Shown piece after piece: positions 25,412 through 34,411 of a stretch of 64,000 bases of DNA. Under the pieces are notes generated by a model that saw nothing but the letters and a program-made list of their open reading frames with translations, made no database searches and was not told the DNA's origin. The translations under genes and the position numbers were made by a program. Position 1 is the stretch's first letter; every line of letters begins with the position of its first letter. Source of the DNA: JBDRDD01 sp043821115 (GTDB taxonomy: Bacteria; CAYTYR01; UBA6262; DAOVJB01); contig JBDRDD010000020.1 of assembly GCA_043821115.1 (NCBI GenBank), positions 1 to 64,000 on the forward strand, in the 5' to 3' direction.

Positions 25412-25999
25412 ATGGATAAGGGATTCACAAAAAGGAAAGATCTATCTGAAGCAAAGCATATACGTATCGGCTTTATAGCGGGTGCGGTCGGTGTGCTCGT
25501 GAGTATTTCCGTTATTATCGAGATGAAAATCTACAGCATCACCGATATGATTCTTCCAGGACTTGTTGACCTTGGCATAGGCAACCTTATGACAAAAGTA
25601 TATTACATGATGGCGGTGCGCACATGGGTGCTGGTGGTCCTCTTGGGGGTTCTGGCAATATATATTCCCGTTCGTCTTACTCAGGGCTTTATCGGCTCAC
25701 GTGCCCGTATAGAGAGAGAGATCCTTGAGCATCTGAGCACCGGTAACCTAATGCACAAGTTCAAGGTAAGGGAAAAAGACGAGATGGCAAGCACGGCAAC
25801 CGCTTTGAACAGGATGGTGGGTGGTCTTTGCAACAGGGTGCGTGAGGTTGAGGATTTCAGAAAGGATGTCGAGAAAGACCTAGACCAGTGTCTTGCTTCG
25901 CTCCAGCAGGATCTAAGTGATGAAAAAAGGCAGCAGCTCGTGAGCACGCTTAATGGTCTGGTTAAAAAGAACAGGGAAATACCGTATTTAGTGCATTAG
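25412..25999 (+). CDS. HAMP-domain membrane protein without output domain
   Basis: 195 residues. Two membrane helices (~17-38 and ~66-88) and a HAMP-like region ('GSRARIEREILEHLSTGNLM' and 'REKDEMASTATALNRMV'), with a helical tail of ~60 residues. More diverged than the other two relatives. Together with the upstream gene it precedes the 1958-residue surface protein by 26 bases, suggesting co-expression. No output domain; it could pair with the adjacent HAMP protein as a heteromeric sensor or membrane scaffold, which is inference. Confidence 0.75.
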   Translation: MDKGFTKRKDLSEAKHIRIGFIAGAVGVLVSISVIIEMKIYSITDMILPGLVDLGIGNLMTKVYYMMAVRTWVLVVLLGVLAIYIPVRLTQGFIGSRARIEREILEHLSTGNLMHKFKVREKDEMASTATALNRMVGGLCNRVREVEDFRKDVEKDLDQCLASLQQDLSDEKRQQLVSTLNGLVKKNREIPYLVH

Positions 26000-26025
26000 T
26001 ATAATTGTAAGTTGAGGTTAGAACT

Positions 26026-29000
26026 TTGAAGAAACTGGTACTAACATTCTTTATTATAGTAATTTTAATCCCTCTATCCGGATATGCGGACACATGGACG
26101 CAGACCTCTACAGCTGATTTTGATGCCGGGACCAAGAGTAATGTGCAGGTAATAGCAAACAGTGTCACTTTAGATTATAATTTCCCATCCCTCTCTAATG
26201 ATGGTGGTGGCACATGGTCCTATAGGAAAGCCATCACCATAGACAATACCGGCGGCGGAACCCTGACAAACTACCAGATTTTTGTGATCCTCGATACGGA
26301 TACGCTTGTTACCGCCGGCAAAATGCAGGATGACGGTGATGACATACGCTTTACTGATTCAGACGGTGACACGGAAATTAGCAACTACTGGATAGAAGGT
26401 GCTATGGATTCCACCACCAACAAGATCTGGATAAAAGTCCCTTCCATTGCTGCAAGTTCCAACCACACAATCTACGTATACTACGGCAACCCAAGTGCTA
26501 CGGCAGCCTCAAGCGGTTCCAATACATTTGACTTTTTTGATGATTTTAATATCCTCGATGGCGTAGTATGGACGCAAACCGGTACAGCGAGTTCAGACGG
26601 AGATATTCTTTCTGTAGATAGAGGCGCTGTTTACAGTGATGCCGTGATCGGTTCATCTCCTCAAAATTTCACTTTTGAAGCGGCCGCCTCATATTCACAG
26701 GTCAATAAAGATTTTGCGGGAATATGTATATCCGACAGTCAGAGCACAGGTTCCGGGAATTCCGGAAGTGACAAGCTGGCTTATACTGTTAGTGATGATC
26801 TCCAGAATGCGTGGATAATGGCGTTTGCGGCGGATGGCTCGGCTGCCAATTATAATATTTGTACTGATACCACAGATGGAGATAATATCTATGCTAGTAT
26901 GGCTATCGGCACTGACTATATTATGGGGTTTAGTTTTAACTCCACCTCCCAGATAATCCATTTTATAAACACCGCAACTTATGACAGTGCGGGAGCCTAT
27001 ACAACCCTTGGTTCAACGACTTATGCCGATACATGGACCGGCAACTATTATATGTGGCTCGGGTATATGCATGGCTCTGCTTCGGGAACTACGGATTGTG
27101 ATAATTTTGATGTCGACTGGGTGCGCGTGCGTAAGTACACGGCAACTGTTCCTTCTACATCCGCGGGAAGTGAAACACGCCTTTACGCAACTTCCGGAAC
27201 GCTTACCTCATCTATTTTTGACGCTTCCGCTACCAGCTACGGCACCATGACATGGACCGATAGCGGGGTACAGACACTGACCATGAAAGTCCGCACATCA
27301 AACGATTCCGGTATGAGCGGAGCAACTGCATGGGCGAGTTGCACAAATGTTACCAAGGGAAATGATATAACTGCCCTGTCCTCAGTCACTGACACCCATC
27401 AGTATATCCAGTACCAGGCGGCATTCTCTACAGGCGACACAGCCCAGACACCGACCCTGGATGATGTGAGTATTAATTATGTAAGTGACGGGACTCCGCC
27501 GAGTTCAACCATAAGTGTTCCTGTTAATGGAAATAATTACAGTTCGTTTACAACAATTAGCGGTACGGCAAGCGATGATATTTCCGGTGTTGCCTCGGTT
27601 GCTGTCAGCATTCAGAAGGTAAGTGACAGCACCTACTGGGATGGTGACAGCTGGGAAGTCGCGCAGACATGGCTTGCTGCTACAGGTACGACCTCATGGA
27701 CCTACACTTATACTCCCGATACCGATGATGAAAATTATACCGTGCAATCCCGTGCGACAGATAATGCAAGTAACGTTGAAACACCGGGAGCGGGAAACAC
27801 GTTCTACTACAACAGCGTTGCACCATCTTCTACTATAACAGTGCCAGTTAGCGGGAATTATTACAGTGCTCAGGCAGGAAGCACTCTTACTACTATAAGC
27901 GGTACGGCGACTGTAAGTGTTGGGAGTATTACGCAGGTTGATATCACCATTAAAAATACCACTGATGGAACTTGGTGGACCGGAGCGACGTGGGGTGCTG
28001 AAACATGGCTGTTATGTACTGGAAAGACCAGCTGGACATACACGGCTCCTACATGGACAGATGCCAAGGCATATCTTATTAAATCAAGAGCTCAAACCTC
28101 TACTGTTACTGAGACACCGGGTGCGGGCAATACCTTTACATATGACGCAAGTGCCCCGTCTTCTTCTGTGACATCACCTGCTGATGCAGCTGTTCTCGGA
28201 AGCTTGACTACCATATCCGGTACGGCAAGCGACAGCCTGAGCGGAGTGAGCAACGTTGGGGTAAGCATAAAAAGAACAAGTGACAATAAGTACTGGGATG
28301 GAGACAGCTGGGAAGTAACTCAAGCATGGCTAACTGCTACAGGAACCACTTCATGGACTTATTCCTATACCCCTCCGGCAGACGGAAACTATGTTTTCCA
28401 GTCAAGAGGCACGGATGATGTGGGTAATGTTGAAACTCCGGGTGCGGGCAATACCATAAGCTATGATACGACAGCACCTGCCTCGGCTGTAGGTTCTCCT
28501 GTTAATGGTACAACTGTTGGGAGTTTGACTACCATATCCGGCGCGGCAAGTGATGCCATAGCCGGAGTGAGCAGCGTCGGCATAAGCATAAAAAGAACAA
28601 GTGACAATAAGTACTGGGACGGGGACAGCTGGGAGAGCTCTCAAACATGGCTCACTGCGACAGGTACAACTTCATGGACTTATTCATATACTCCTGATGC
28701 TGATGGCACCTATCTGTTCCAGTCAAGGGCTACTGATGCTGTTACTAATGTCGAAACAGCAGGAGCAGGCAATACTGTTAGCTATGATACCACGGCACCT
28801 TCTTCAACTGTCACTGCACCTGCAGACAGTGTTAATCTTAATGCTTTAACAGAGGTGACCGGTACGGCAAGTGATGCCATAGCCGGGGTTAATAAGGTGG
28901 AGGTGAGTATCCAGAAGGTAAGTGACAGTACATACTGGGACGGGGACAGCTGGGAAGTGGCTCAGACGTGGCTGACAGCAACGGGTACAATGTCATGGAC

Positions 29001-31902
29001 TTATACATGGACTCCCAGTGTTGACGATGAAAACTACACAGTGCAATCACGCGCCACGGATGATGTGGGCAACGTTGAAACTCCGGGATCCGGGAATACT
29101 TTTTATTACAGTACGACAGCTCCTGTTTCGTCAATAACAGCTCCTACAAGCGGAGGCTATTACAGTGCCGAGACCGGTTATACGCTTGCCACTATAACTG
29201 GTACAGCCAGTATCCTTACTGGTTCGATAACCCTAGTGGAAATTACTATTAAAAATACTACTGATGGAACTTGGTGGACCGGAGCGACGTGGGGTGCTGA
29301 AACATGGCTTACGGCTACAGGAACGACTGCATGGACTTACACAGCGCCTGCTTGGACTACAGCAAAAGCATATCTGGTTAGAAGCAGAGCCACTGCTATA
29401 GCTACGGAGACTCCTGCTGCAGGTAAGTCATTTACTTATGATACGGCTGCTCCGGCGGACATAACAGACCTGGCGGCCAGCGTTGGCTCAATCCAGGGTT
29501 ATATTGATCTAACATGGACAGCACCAAGTGATGCGTTAAGCGGCACCGACTCTTATACTGTAAAGTACGCCACCTATGCTTTTGCGGATTCTGTCGGTGG
29601 GACATCCGCAAGCTGGTGGACTAACGCTGTTGAGTTTACCCAGAGCTGGACGGTCTCAAGTGCGGGCAGTACGGAATCACAGACTGTTACAGGTCTTACG
29701 GCAAACCTGACATACTACTTTGCTATCAAAACAACAGATGCCGTCGGGAATGTTTCTGGGGTATCCAATCAACCCAGTGGAAATACGAGTACTCCGCCTG
29801 TTGTAACAGTTACCTATCCGACAGACAGCGGTGTCACGGTAGGATCCTTGGGAGATAACGGATCTTCTACAATAAACATAACATGGACTGTTACCGACCC
29901 TAACACTTCTGATACTCACACTTTTGCCGTTGCTGTTTCTTCGGATCTTGGTGTGAGTTATACTACCCTTACATCAAGCCTACCGGACGGGACCACGTAT
30001 TACGGCTGGGATTCACTGGGTTATAACAACACATTTGCAAGCGCTAATTACAAGGTAAGGGTAATAGCAACTGATTCGGGAAGTCTTACCGGAGAGGACA
30101 CCAGTGATAATAATTTCAGCCTTGACAATGCGAATTTAGCTCCCACTGTCACCGTGACATATCCTAATGGTGGGGAGACTCTGAGCGGTAGTAAAACCAT
30201 CACATGGACTAATACCGATTCCAATACAAATGACACTCATACTTACGATGTATACTATTCCGTTGACAGCGGGACAACTTATACGCTCTTGGCTGCTGAT
30301 ATTCCTAACGGCACACTGCTCTATGCGTGGGATACGACCAGTACTGCCGACAGCAATACATACAAGATTAAAGTGTTCTCAACCGATGACGGTGGAGCAA
30401 CCGGTTATCCGTCCAAGACATCTTCTGATGCGAGTAATGCCGTATTTAGTGTAAATAACGTAAATGATGCCCCCGATGCATTCGACTTGTTAACTCCTAC
30501 AAACGCTGATTCGGTGAACAGTCTCACCCCGATACTTGACTGGGAAGATGCCACGGACCAGGATACAGGGCAAATCTTAACTTATACCCTTGAGGTCGCC
30601 ACGGATGTGGCATTTGCCAATCTTGTGATTAATAAGGCGGATATTACTCAAAGCATATATTATGTTACCGTTGCTGACGGGCTCGTGAATAACTCCACAT
30701 ATTACTGGAGGGTGAAGGTTACCGATGACGGTACTCCGGCTGAATCTACCTATAGCACACAAACAACATGGAGTTTTACTACCAGTGACGCGGTTCCTTC
30801 TGTAAGTTCGACTTCTCCGACCAATAACGCAAAGGTCTTAACAGATGATGTGTCTTCCGTTACTGTCAGATTCACTAAACGCATTGATGAGGCTACGCTT
30901 ACTGCCAGTACGGTGACTATTGTTGATAATGAAAGCAATGCTGTAACTGTCACTCTCTCCTATGATGATAGCAATCAGTCCGTAACAATTACTCCGGCTT
31001 CAGCTTTTACTGCGTCACGCATTTATACGGTAACACTTACTACTGGTATAACAGATCTTTCCGGCACGGCCATGGCTGCCGCATACAGTTTCTCTTTCAA
31101 AACTCTTATATATATGCTAGAGGCTGTTACCTTTACAGCCCAAAGTGGGAAAGTGGAATGTGTTCTTGCTTCCAACTCCTTATCCGAGGACAGCTATATA
31201 ATTGTGGAAGAGAAAACATCTACCAATTCAACGCCCGTGGCTTCTGCCAATAATAACGTAAATTCTGACAGCAGGATAGCTTCTGTAGGGGTGAGCGGGT
31301 ATGAATTAAACGCTTATGATTCAGATGATACGCTTGTTGAGATATTTAACACGACAATCACTCTGAGCCTTTATTATAACGATACAGATAGTGACGGTTA
31401 TGTTGACTCTACAAGCGTTAAGGAAACACTTCTCAGGATGTTCAAGTTAAATGAGACCACAAATAACTGGGAGCTTGTTGATGATTCCACGGTTGATGAA
31501 ACCAATAATAAGGTTTCAGCCGAGATAGAATCTTTCTCCACGTATACACTTCTTGGATATAAAGCGCCGTCTGATACAGCATCAGGTCTTATGAACTTCC
31601 CGAATCCTTTTGAAGCCGGGCAGGAATCAACTACGATAGTGTATGTTCTTAACAAGGACGCTAAAGTCACGATTTATATATACAACATCGTAGGCGATCT
31701 GGTTAAAAAACTCGAATACGCGAGTGGCTCAACCGGGGGTACCGGTGCATCAGGTGGATATACCAACAGGGTCACATGGGATGGCCGAAACGGTGATGGG
31801 ATGATTGTTGCCAACGGCGGTTATATAGCCCAGGTCATAGTCGAGCCTGAAGATGGCACCGATACTGTGAAAATGATACGAAAGATAGCAGTGGTAAAAT
31901 AA
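26026..31902 (+). CDS. Giant secreted Ig/FN3 repeat surface protein with FlgD-like C-terminal domain
   Basis: 1958 residues from TTG 26026 with a signal peptide (~1-21, ending GYA). Order: a DUF2341-like domain (~65-180: 'YRKAITIDNTGGGTLTNYQI', 'IYVYYGNPSAT'); a jelly-roll-like region to ~380; a beta domain to ~488; six ~109-residue Ig-like repeats (~491-1142) in type order A-B-C-C-A-B; an FN3 domain (~1143-1240); two repeats with 'TVTYP...ITWT' (~1260-1470); another FN3-like unit; a Big_5-type Ig ('SSTSPTNNAKV', ~1585-1685); a ZU5-like segment shared with the 43666-50142 protein; and an FlgD-like C-terminal domain (~1855-1958: 'FPNPFEAG', 'VTIYIYNIVGDLVKKLEYASG', 'NRVTWDGRNGDG', ending KIAVVK). 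The tail resembles type IX secretion sorting domains. Probable surface adhesin or fibre. Confidence 0.82.
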   Translation: MKKLVLTFFIIVILIPLSGYADTWTQTSTADFDAGTKSNVQVIANSVTLDYNFPSLSNDGGGTWSYRKAITIDNTGGGTLTNYQIFVILDTDTLVTAGKMQDDGDDIRFTDSDGDTEISNYWIEGAMDSTTNKIWIKVPSIAASSNHTIYVYYGNPSATAASSGSNTFDFFDDFNILDGVVWTQTGTASSDGDILSVDRGAVYSDAVIGSSPQNFTFEAAASYSQVNKDFAGICISDSQSTGSGNSGSDKLAYTVSDDLQNAWIMAFAADGSAANYNICTDTTDGDNIYASMAIGTDYIMGFSFNSTSQIIHFINTATYDSAGAYTTLGSTTYADTWTGNYYMWLGYMHGSASGTTDCDNFDVDWVRVRKYTATVPSTSAGSETRLYATSGTLTSSIFDASATSYGTMTWTDSGVQTLTMKVRTSNDSGMSGATAWASCTNVTKGNDITALSSVTDTHQYIQYQAAFSTGDTAQTPTLDDVSINYVSDGTPPSSTISVPVNGNNYSSFTTISGTASDDISGVASVAVSIQKVSDSTYWDGDSWEVAQTWLAATGTTSWTYTYTPDTDDENYTVQSRATDNASNVETPGAGNTFYYNSVAPSSTITVPVSGNYYSAQAGSTLTTISGTATVSVGSITQVDITIKNTTDGTWWTGATWGAETWLLCTGKTSWTYTAPTWTDAKAYLIKSRAQTSTVTETPGAGNTFTYDASAPSSSVTSPADAAVLGSLTTISGTASDSLSGVSNVGVSIKRTSDNKYWDGDSWEVTQAWLTATGTTSWTYSYTPPADGNYVFQSRGTDDVGNVETPGAGNTISYDTTAPASAVGSPVNGTTVGSLTTISGAASDAIAGVSSVGISIKRTSDNKYWDGDSWESSQTWLTATGTTSWTYSYTPDADGTYLFQSRATDAVTNVETAGAGNTVSYDTTAPSSTVTAPADSVNLNALTEVTGTASDAIAGVNKVEVSIQKVSDSTYWDGDSWEVAQTWLTATGTMSWTYTWTPSVDDENYTVQSRATDDVGNVETPGSGNTFYYSTTAPVSSITAPTSGGYYSAETGYTLATITGTASILTGSITLVEITIKNTTDGTWWTGATWGAETWLTATGTTAWTYTAPAWTTAKAYLVRSRATAIATETPAAGKSFTYDTAAPADITDLAASVGSIQGYIDLTWTAPSDALSGTDSYTVKYATYAFADSVGGTSASWWTNAVEFTQSWTVSSAGSTESQTVTGLTANLTYYFAIKTTDAVGNVSGVSNQPSGNTSTPPVVTVTYPTDSGVTVGSLGDNGSSTINITWTVTDPNTSDTHTFAVAVSSDLGVSYTTLTSSLPDGTTYYGWDSLGYNNTFASANYKVRVIATDSGSLTGEDTSDNNFSLDNANLAPTVTVTYPNGGETLSGSKTITWTNTDSNTNDTHTYDVYYSVDSGTTYTLLAADIPNGTLLYAWDTTSTADSNTYKIKVFSTDDGGATGYPSKTSSDASNAVFSVNNVNDAPDAFDLLTPTNADSVNSLTPILDWEDATDQDTGQILTYTLEVATDVAFANLVINKADITQSIYYVTVADGLVNNSTYYWRVKVTDDGTPAESTYSTQTTWSFTTSDAVPSVSSTSPTNNAKVLTDDVSSVTVRFTKRIDEATLTASTVTIVDNESNAVTVTLSYDDSNQSVTITPASAFTASRIYTVTLTTGITDLSGTAMAAAYSFSFKTLIYMLEAVTFTAQSGKVECVLASNSLSEDSYIIVEEKTSTNSTPVASANNNVNSDSRIASVGVSGYELNAYDSDDTLVEIFNTTITLSLYYNDTDSDGYVDSTSVKETLLRMFKLNETTNNWELVDDSTVDETNNKVSAEIESFSTYTLLGYKAPSDTASGLMNFPNPFEAGQESTTIVYVLNKDAKVTIYIYNIVGDLVKKLEYASGSTGGTGASGGYTNRVTWDGRNGDGMIVANGGYIAQVIVEPEDGTDTVKMIRKIAVVK
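27949..28010 (+). repeat. 62-base near-identical repeat, copy 1
   Basis: 61 of 62 bases match 29248-29309 (single C/T difference at 27960/29259). It lies in the first B-type Ig repeat. Confidence 0.9.
29248..29309 (+). repeat. 62-base near-identical repeat, copy 2
   Basis: Second copy of the 27949-28010 segment, in the second B-type Ig repeat. The flanking DNA of the two units is more diverged, which points to local gene conversion or strong selection on this core. Confidence 0.9.
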
Positions 31903-31927
31903 TATATTCCAATATGGAAGGCGATAG

Positions 31928-32410
31928 ATGAAAAAACATGGTATAGGGATTGTCTTGTTTATGCTTTGTGTTGGGTTAGTATATGCTTCAGTCTCTACTG
32001 CAGAAGAGAAAAGTATTACTACAGAAACCTCAACCGATATCAGCGTTTTCGTTATCCAGAGAGCGGCTGAGCTCTCCGGTTTGTTTAACTTCCCAAATCC
32101 CTTCAATCCTAATAGTTCTGATTCTGATCAGAACAGGACTACTTTTGTGTATGCTTTGACTCAAAACAGCAAGGTTACAATTGACATATATAATTCTGTG
32201 GGAGATTTGGTTAGAAGACTTGAGTATGCCAGTGGTGCTACCGGTGGTACAGGATCATCGGGCGGGTACACCAACAGGGTCACCTGGGATGGTAGAAATG
32301 GTGACGGGATGATAGTGGCAAACGGGATGTATATAGCGCAGATCATGGCTGAGCCGACCAGCGGCGGTGATAGCTCTAAAACTACACGCAAAATTGCTGT
32401 GTTAAAATGA
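31928..32410 (+). CDS. Small secreted protein consisting mainly of an FlgD-like C-terminal domain
   Basis: 160 residues: signal peptide (~1-26), ~30-residue linker, then an FlgD/Ig-like domain ('FNFPNPFNPN', 'SKVTIDIYNSVGDLVRRLEY', 'GGYTNRVTWDGRNGDGMIVA', ending KIAVLK). The tail is almost the same protein sequence as the tail of the preceding 1958-residue protein, while the DNA differs at many third positions, so the resemblance is maintained at protein level. It lacks any other domain. It could be a processed cap, a competitor for a sorting machine, or a small surface protein. ATG with GGAAGGCG upstream; 26 bases after the giant gene and 32 before the PorV-like gene. Confidence 0.85.
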   Translation: MKKHGIGIVLFMLCVGLVYASVSTAEEKSITTETSTDISVFVIQRAAELSGLFNFPNPFNPNSSDSDQNRTTFVYALTQNSKVTIDIYNSVGDLVRRLEYASGATGGTGSSGGYTNRVTWDGRNGDGMIVANGMYIAQIMAEPTSGGDSSKTTRKIAVLK

Positions 32411-32441
32411 GAAACATGTACTAAAAGGGGGAAGGGTCCTA

Positions 32442-33914
32442 ATGAGACAATACAAATTAATTTCTATCGGAAAGCGATTGTTGTATCTGGCTTTCATAGT
32501 CTGTACGCTTGGTTACTTTTTAATCGCATCTGCTGATGCGTTTGATGTTAATTACCAGCAGACGGAGGAGAAGGCAGGGCTGCCCGGTGAATATCTGTCT
32601 AATTTCGGAGCAAACGCCAGGGCTCTTGGTATGGGAAAGGCTTACACGGCTATTGCTGATGATTCAAGCGGGCCTTACTGGAATCCGGCGGGGCTGGCGC
32701 TTATGACATGGAAGGAAGCATCGTTTCTTTATTCAGATTTGTTTAAGAGTGTAAAGTACAGTTTTCTCGGATATGCGCATCCTTTTGCCGAGCGAAATGT
32801 TTTCGGTATATCCTGGATTAGAACGGGTATGAACGATATTGATAAGAGAAATGCATTCGGGGAAAGCACAGGTACATTCTCAGATGTTGAGAGTACTTAC
32901 CTCATTTCTTATGCCAGGAAGCTCTATCCTAATTTTGATGCCGGTGTCAATCTTAAAATAGTAAGCCAGGATATTGATACTTATTCAGCAATAGCTTATG
33001 GGATGGATATAGGTGCCATGTACAGGCCTATCGAGCATGGCTCCGTAGGGCTTACTCTCCAAAACGTATTACAGCCTAAGATTAAACTAAAGGACGCAAC
33101 CGACACGTTTCCTATAAATCTTAAACTGGGTCTTGCCTACAAGTTCTTAGATGATAGTCTCCTCGTGGCCGGGGATGTAGATTACCAGAACCTTGTTCCT
33201 AACAAGGACCTTTATTTAACCGGGAGCGGTGAATCTGTCATGAGGTGGCACGGTGGTTTAGAATATATATACAAACATGATGTAGCGAACTTTGCGTTTC
33301 GTGCCGGTATAGATTACAAGGAGATAGCCTGTGGTTTCGGTGTCAAGACGCACTATTTCAACTTTGATTATGCCATTGGCCTTCATGCGCTTGACATAAC
33401 CCATCGCTTCAGCGTGACTGCGCGCTTCGGCATGCTGCCCAGCGAACAGGAGAAGATAGTGGAAGCCAAGCGCCTGGAAGTAGAAGTCAAAGAACAGTAT
33501 CAGATGGCGCTTAAACTTTACAACGAGAAAGAATACGAAGGAGCTCTTGCGGCAGCGGACGCCGCACTTGCACTGGATGAATCAAACGAGAAAATCCGGG
33601 ATCTCAGAGATACTATCTATGCCTCTATGAGAAGGCATAAGGCATCCAGGCTCTGTTCTGTAGCCCTTGATTATTTCGAGCAGGGACAGGAGGCTTTGGG
33701 CAATGAGGCTCTGCAGGAAGCCTTAAAACTTGACCCGCAGGTCAAGGAGTGCCTGGAGCAGGAAATTTTTGACAGGGCAAGAGAGCAGATAACGGCAGAG
33801 AAATACAATGAGGCGGAGAGGGACCTTTTGAGGACTCTGATGCTCAATCCCGACAATGAAGAAGCTAAGAGGCTTCTTGAGAAGATACGTGAAATAATGG
33901 AATTCCTTGAATAA
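32442..33914 (+). CDS. PorV/PorQ-family outer membrane barrel with C-terminal TPR region
   Basis: 490 residues with a signal peptide (~1-33, ending ADA). The start of the mature part, 'NFGANARALGMGKAYTAIADD' followed by 'GPYWNPAGLALM', is the hallmark of PorV/PorQ (UPF0164-like) barrel proteins. Barrel strands extend to ~330. The C-terminal third is helical, with TPR-like pairs ('ALKLYNEKEYEGALAAADAAL', 'ALDYFEQGQEALGNEALQEAL') and likely faces the periplasm. In bacteria with type IX secretion, PorV shuttles cargo with C-terminal sorting domains to the attachment complex. Here it follows two genes with such tails. No other type IX component is present. ATG 32442 has GGGGGAAGGG upstream. Confidence 0.8.
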   Translation: MRQYKLISIGKRLLYLAFIVCTLGYFLIASADAFDVNYQQTEEKAGLPGEYLSNFGANARALGMGKAYTAIADDSSGPYWNPAGLALMTWKEASFLYSDLFKSVKYSFLGYAHPFAERNVFGISWIRTGMNDIDKRNAFGESTGTFSDVESTYLISYARKLYPNFDAGVNLKIVSQDIDTYSAIAYGMDIGAMYRPIEHGSVGLTLQNVLQPKIKLKDATDTFPINLKLGLAYKFLDDSLLVAGDVDYQNLVPNKDLYLTGSGESVMRWHGGLEYIYKHDVANFAFRAGIDYKEIACGFGVKTHYFNFDYAIGLHALDITHRFSVTARFGMLPSEQEKIVEAKRLEVEVKEQYQMALKLYNEKEYEGALAAADAALALDESNEKIRDLRDTIYASMRRHKASRLCSVALDYFEQGQEALGNEALQEALKLDPQVKECLEQEIFDRAREQITAEKYNEAERDLLRTLMLNPDNEEAKRLLEKIREIMEFLE

Positions 33915-33939
33915 GGAAGGGTTTTTAGTAAAATAGTAC

Positions 33940-33968
33940 TTGTTGGCTAATATTACTTATGATATAAT
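33940..33968 (+). promoter_or_regulatory. Sigma-70-type promoter for response regulator gene
   Basis: TTGTTG (33940-33945), 17-base spacer, TATAAT (33963-33968), 47 bases upstream of the chosen GTG start. Confidence 0.6.
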
Positions 33969-34015
33969 ACTTAACTTGAAAAAGGTTTCCTAAATTTACA
34001 GGAGGCGTGTTGGTT

Positions 34016-34393
34016 GTGACCAAGAAAATATTGATAGCTGACGATTCCCTTGTTATAGTCCAGATGATGAAATCGGCCCTTGAGACGCAAGGGTATGAGG
34101 TTGTTACTGCTATGGACGGCGAGGAGGCTCTCCAGAAGGCCACATCTGAACATCCTGACTTGATTATCCTGGATATAATGATGCCTAAGATGGACGGATA
34201 TACCGTGAATCTAAGGCTAAAGGAAATGCCTGACACAAAGGAAACTCCTGTAATAATAAGCTCTGGTAAAGGGCAGATGAGGGAACTCTTCCGGATGGAT
34301 GAGAAGTCCAAGATAGCAGGCTATCTTGAGAAGCCCTTCCCGCTTTCGCTCTTGGTTGACACCATAAAGAGTACACTTGATAAAATAAAATAG
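34016..34393 (+). CDS. Single-domain response regulator (CheY-like receiver)
   Basis: 126 residues from GTG 34016 (AGGAGG 10 bases upstream; GTG 34007 is too close to it, TTG 34010 is a second option). All receiver residues are present: acidic pair Asp9-Asp10, phosphoacceptor Asp53 in IILDIMMPKMDG, a Ser in VIISSGKG, and Lys106 in YLEKPFP. There is no output domain, so it acts by contact with a partner. The adjacent gene encodes a TPR-TM-HEAT protein, a possible partner. No histidine kinase is nearby. Has its own promoter. Confidence 0.93.
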   Translation: MTKKILIADDSLVIVQMMKSALETQGYEVVTAMDGEEALQKATSEHPDLIILDIMMPKMDGYTVNLRLKEMPDTKETPVIISSGKGQMRELFRMDEKSKIAGYLEKPFPLSLLVDTIKSTLDKIK

Positions 34394-34411
34394 TCCTCAT
34401 AGGGGGTACTT

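Larger units (their letters stand above)
27487..29452 (+). repeat. Six in-frame Ig-like repeats, order A-B-C-C-A-B
   Basis: Each unit is about 109 codons. A units contain 'SIQKVSDSTYWDGDSWEVA', B units 'ITIKNTTDGTWWTGATWGAE', C units 'SIKRTSDNKYWDGDSWE'. The outer A-B pairs and the central C pair are each most alike, as expected from block duplication. Confidence 0.85.

Noticed and set aside
31600..32410. Flagellar hook-assembly (FlgD) function for the C-terminal domains
   Set aside because: Only the Ig-like fold is shared. There are no flagellar genes here, and the domain sits at the ends of secreted repeat proteins.
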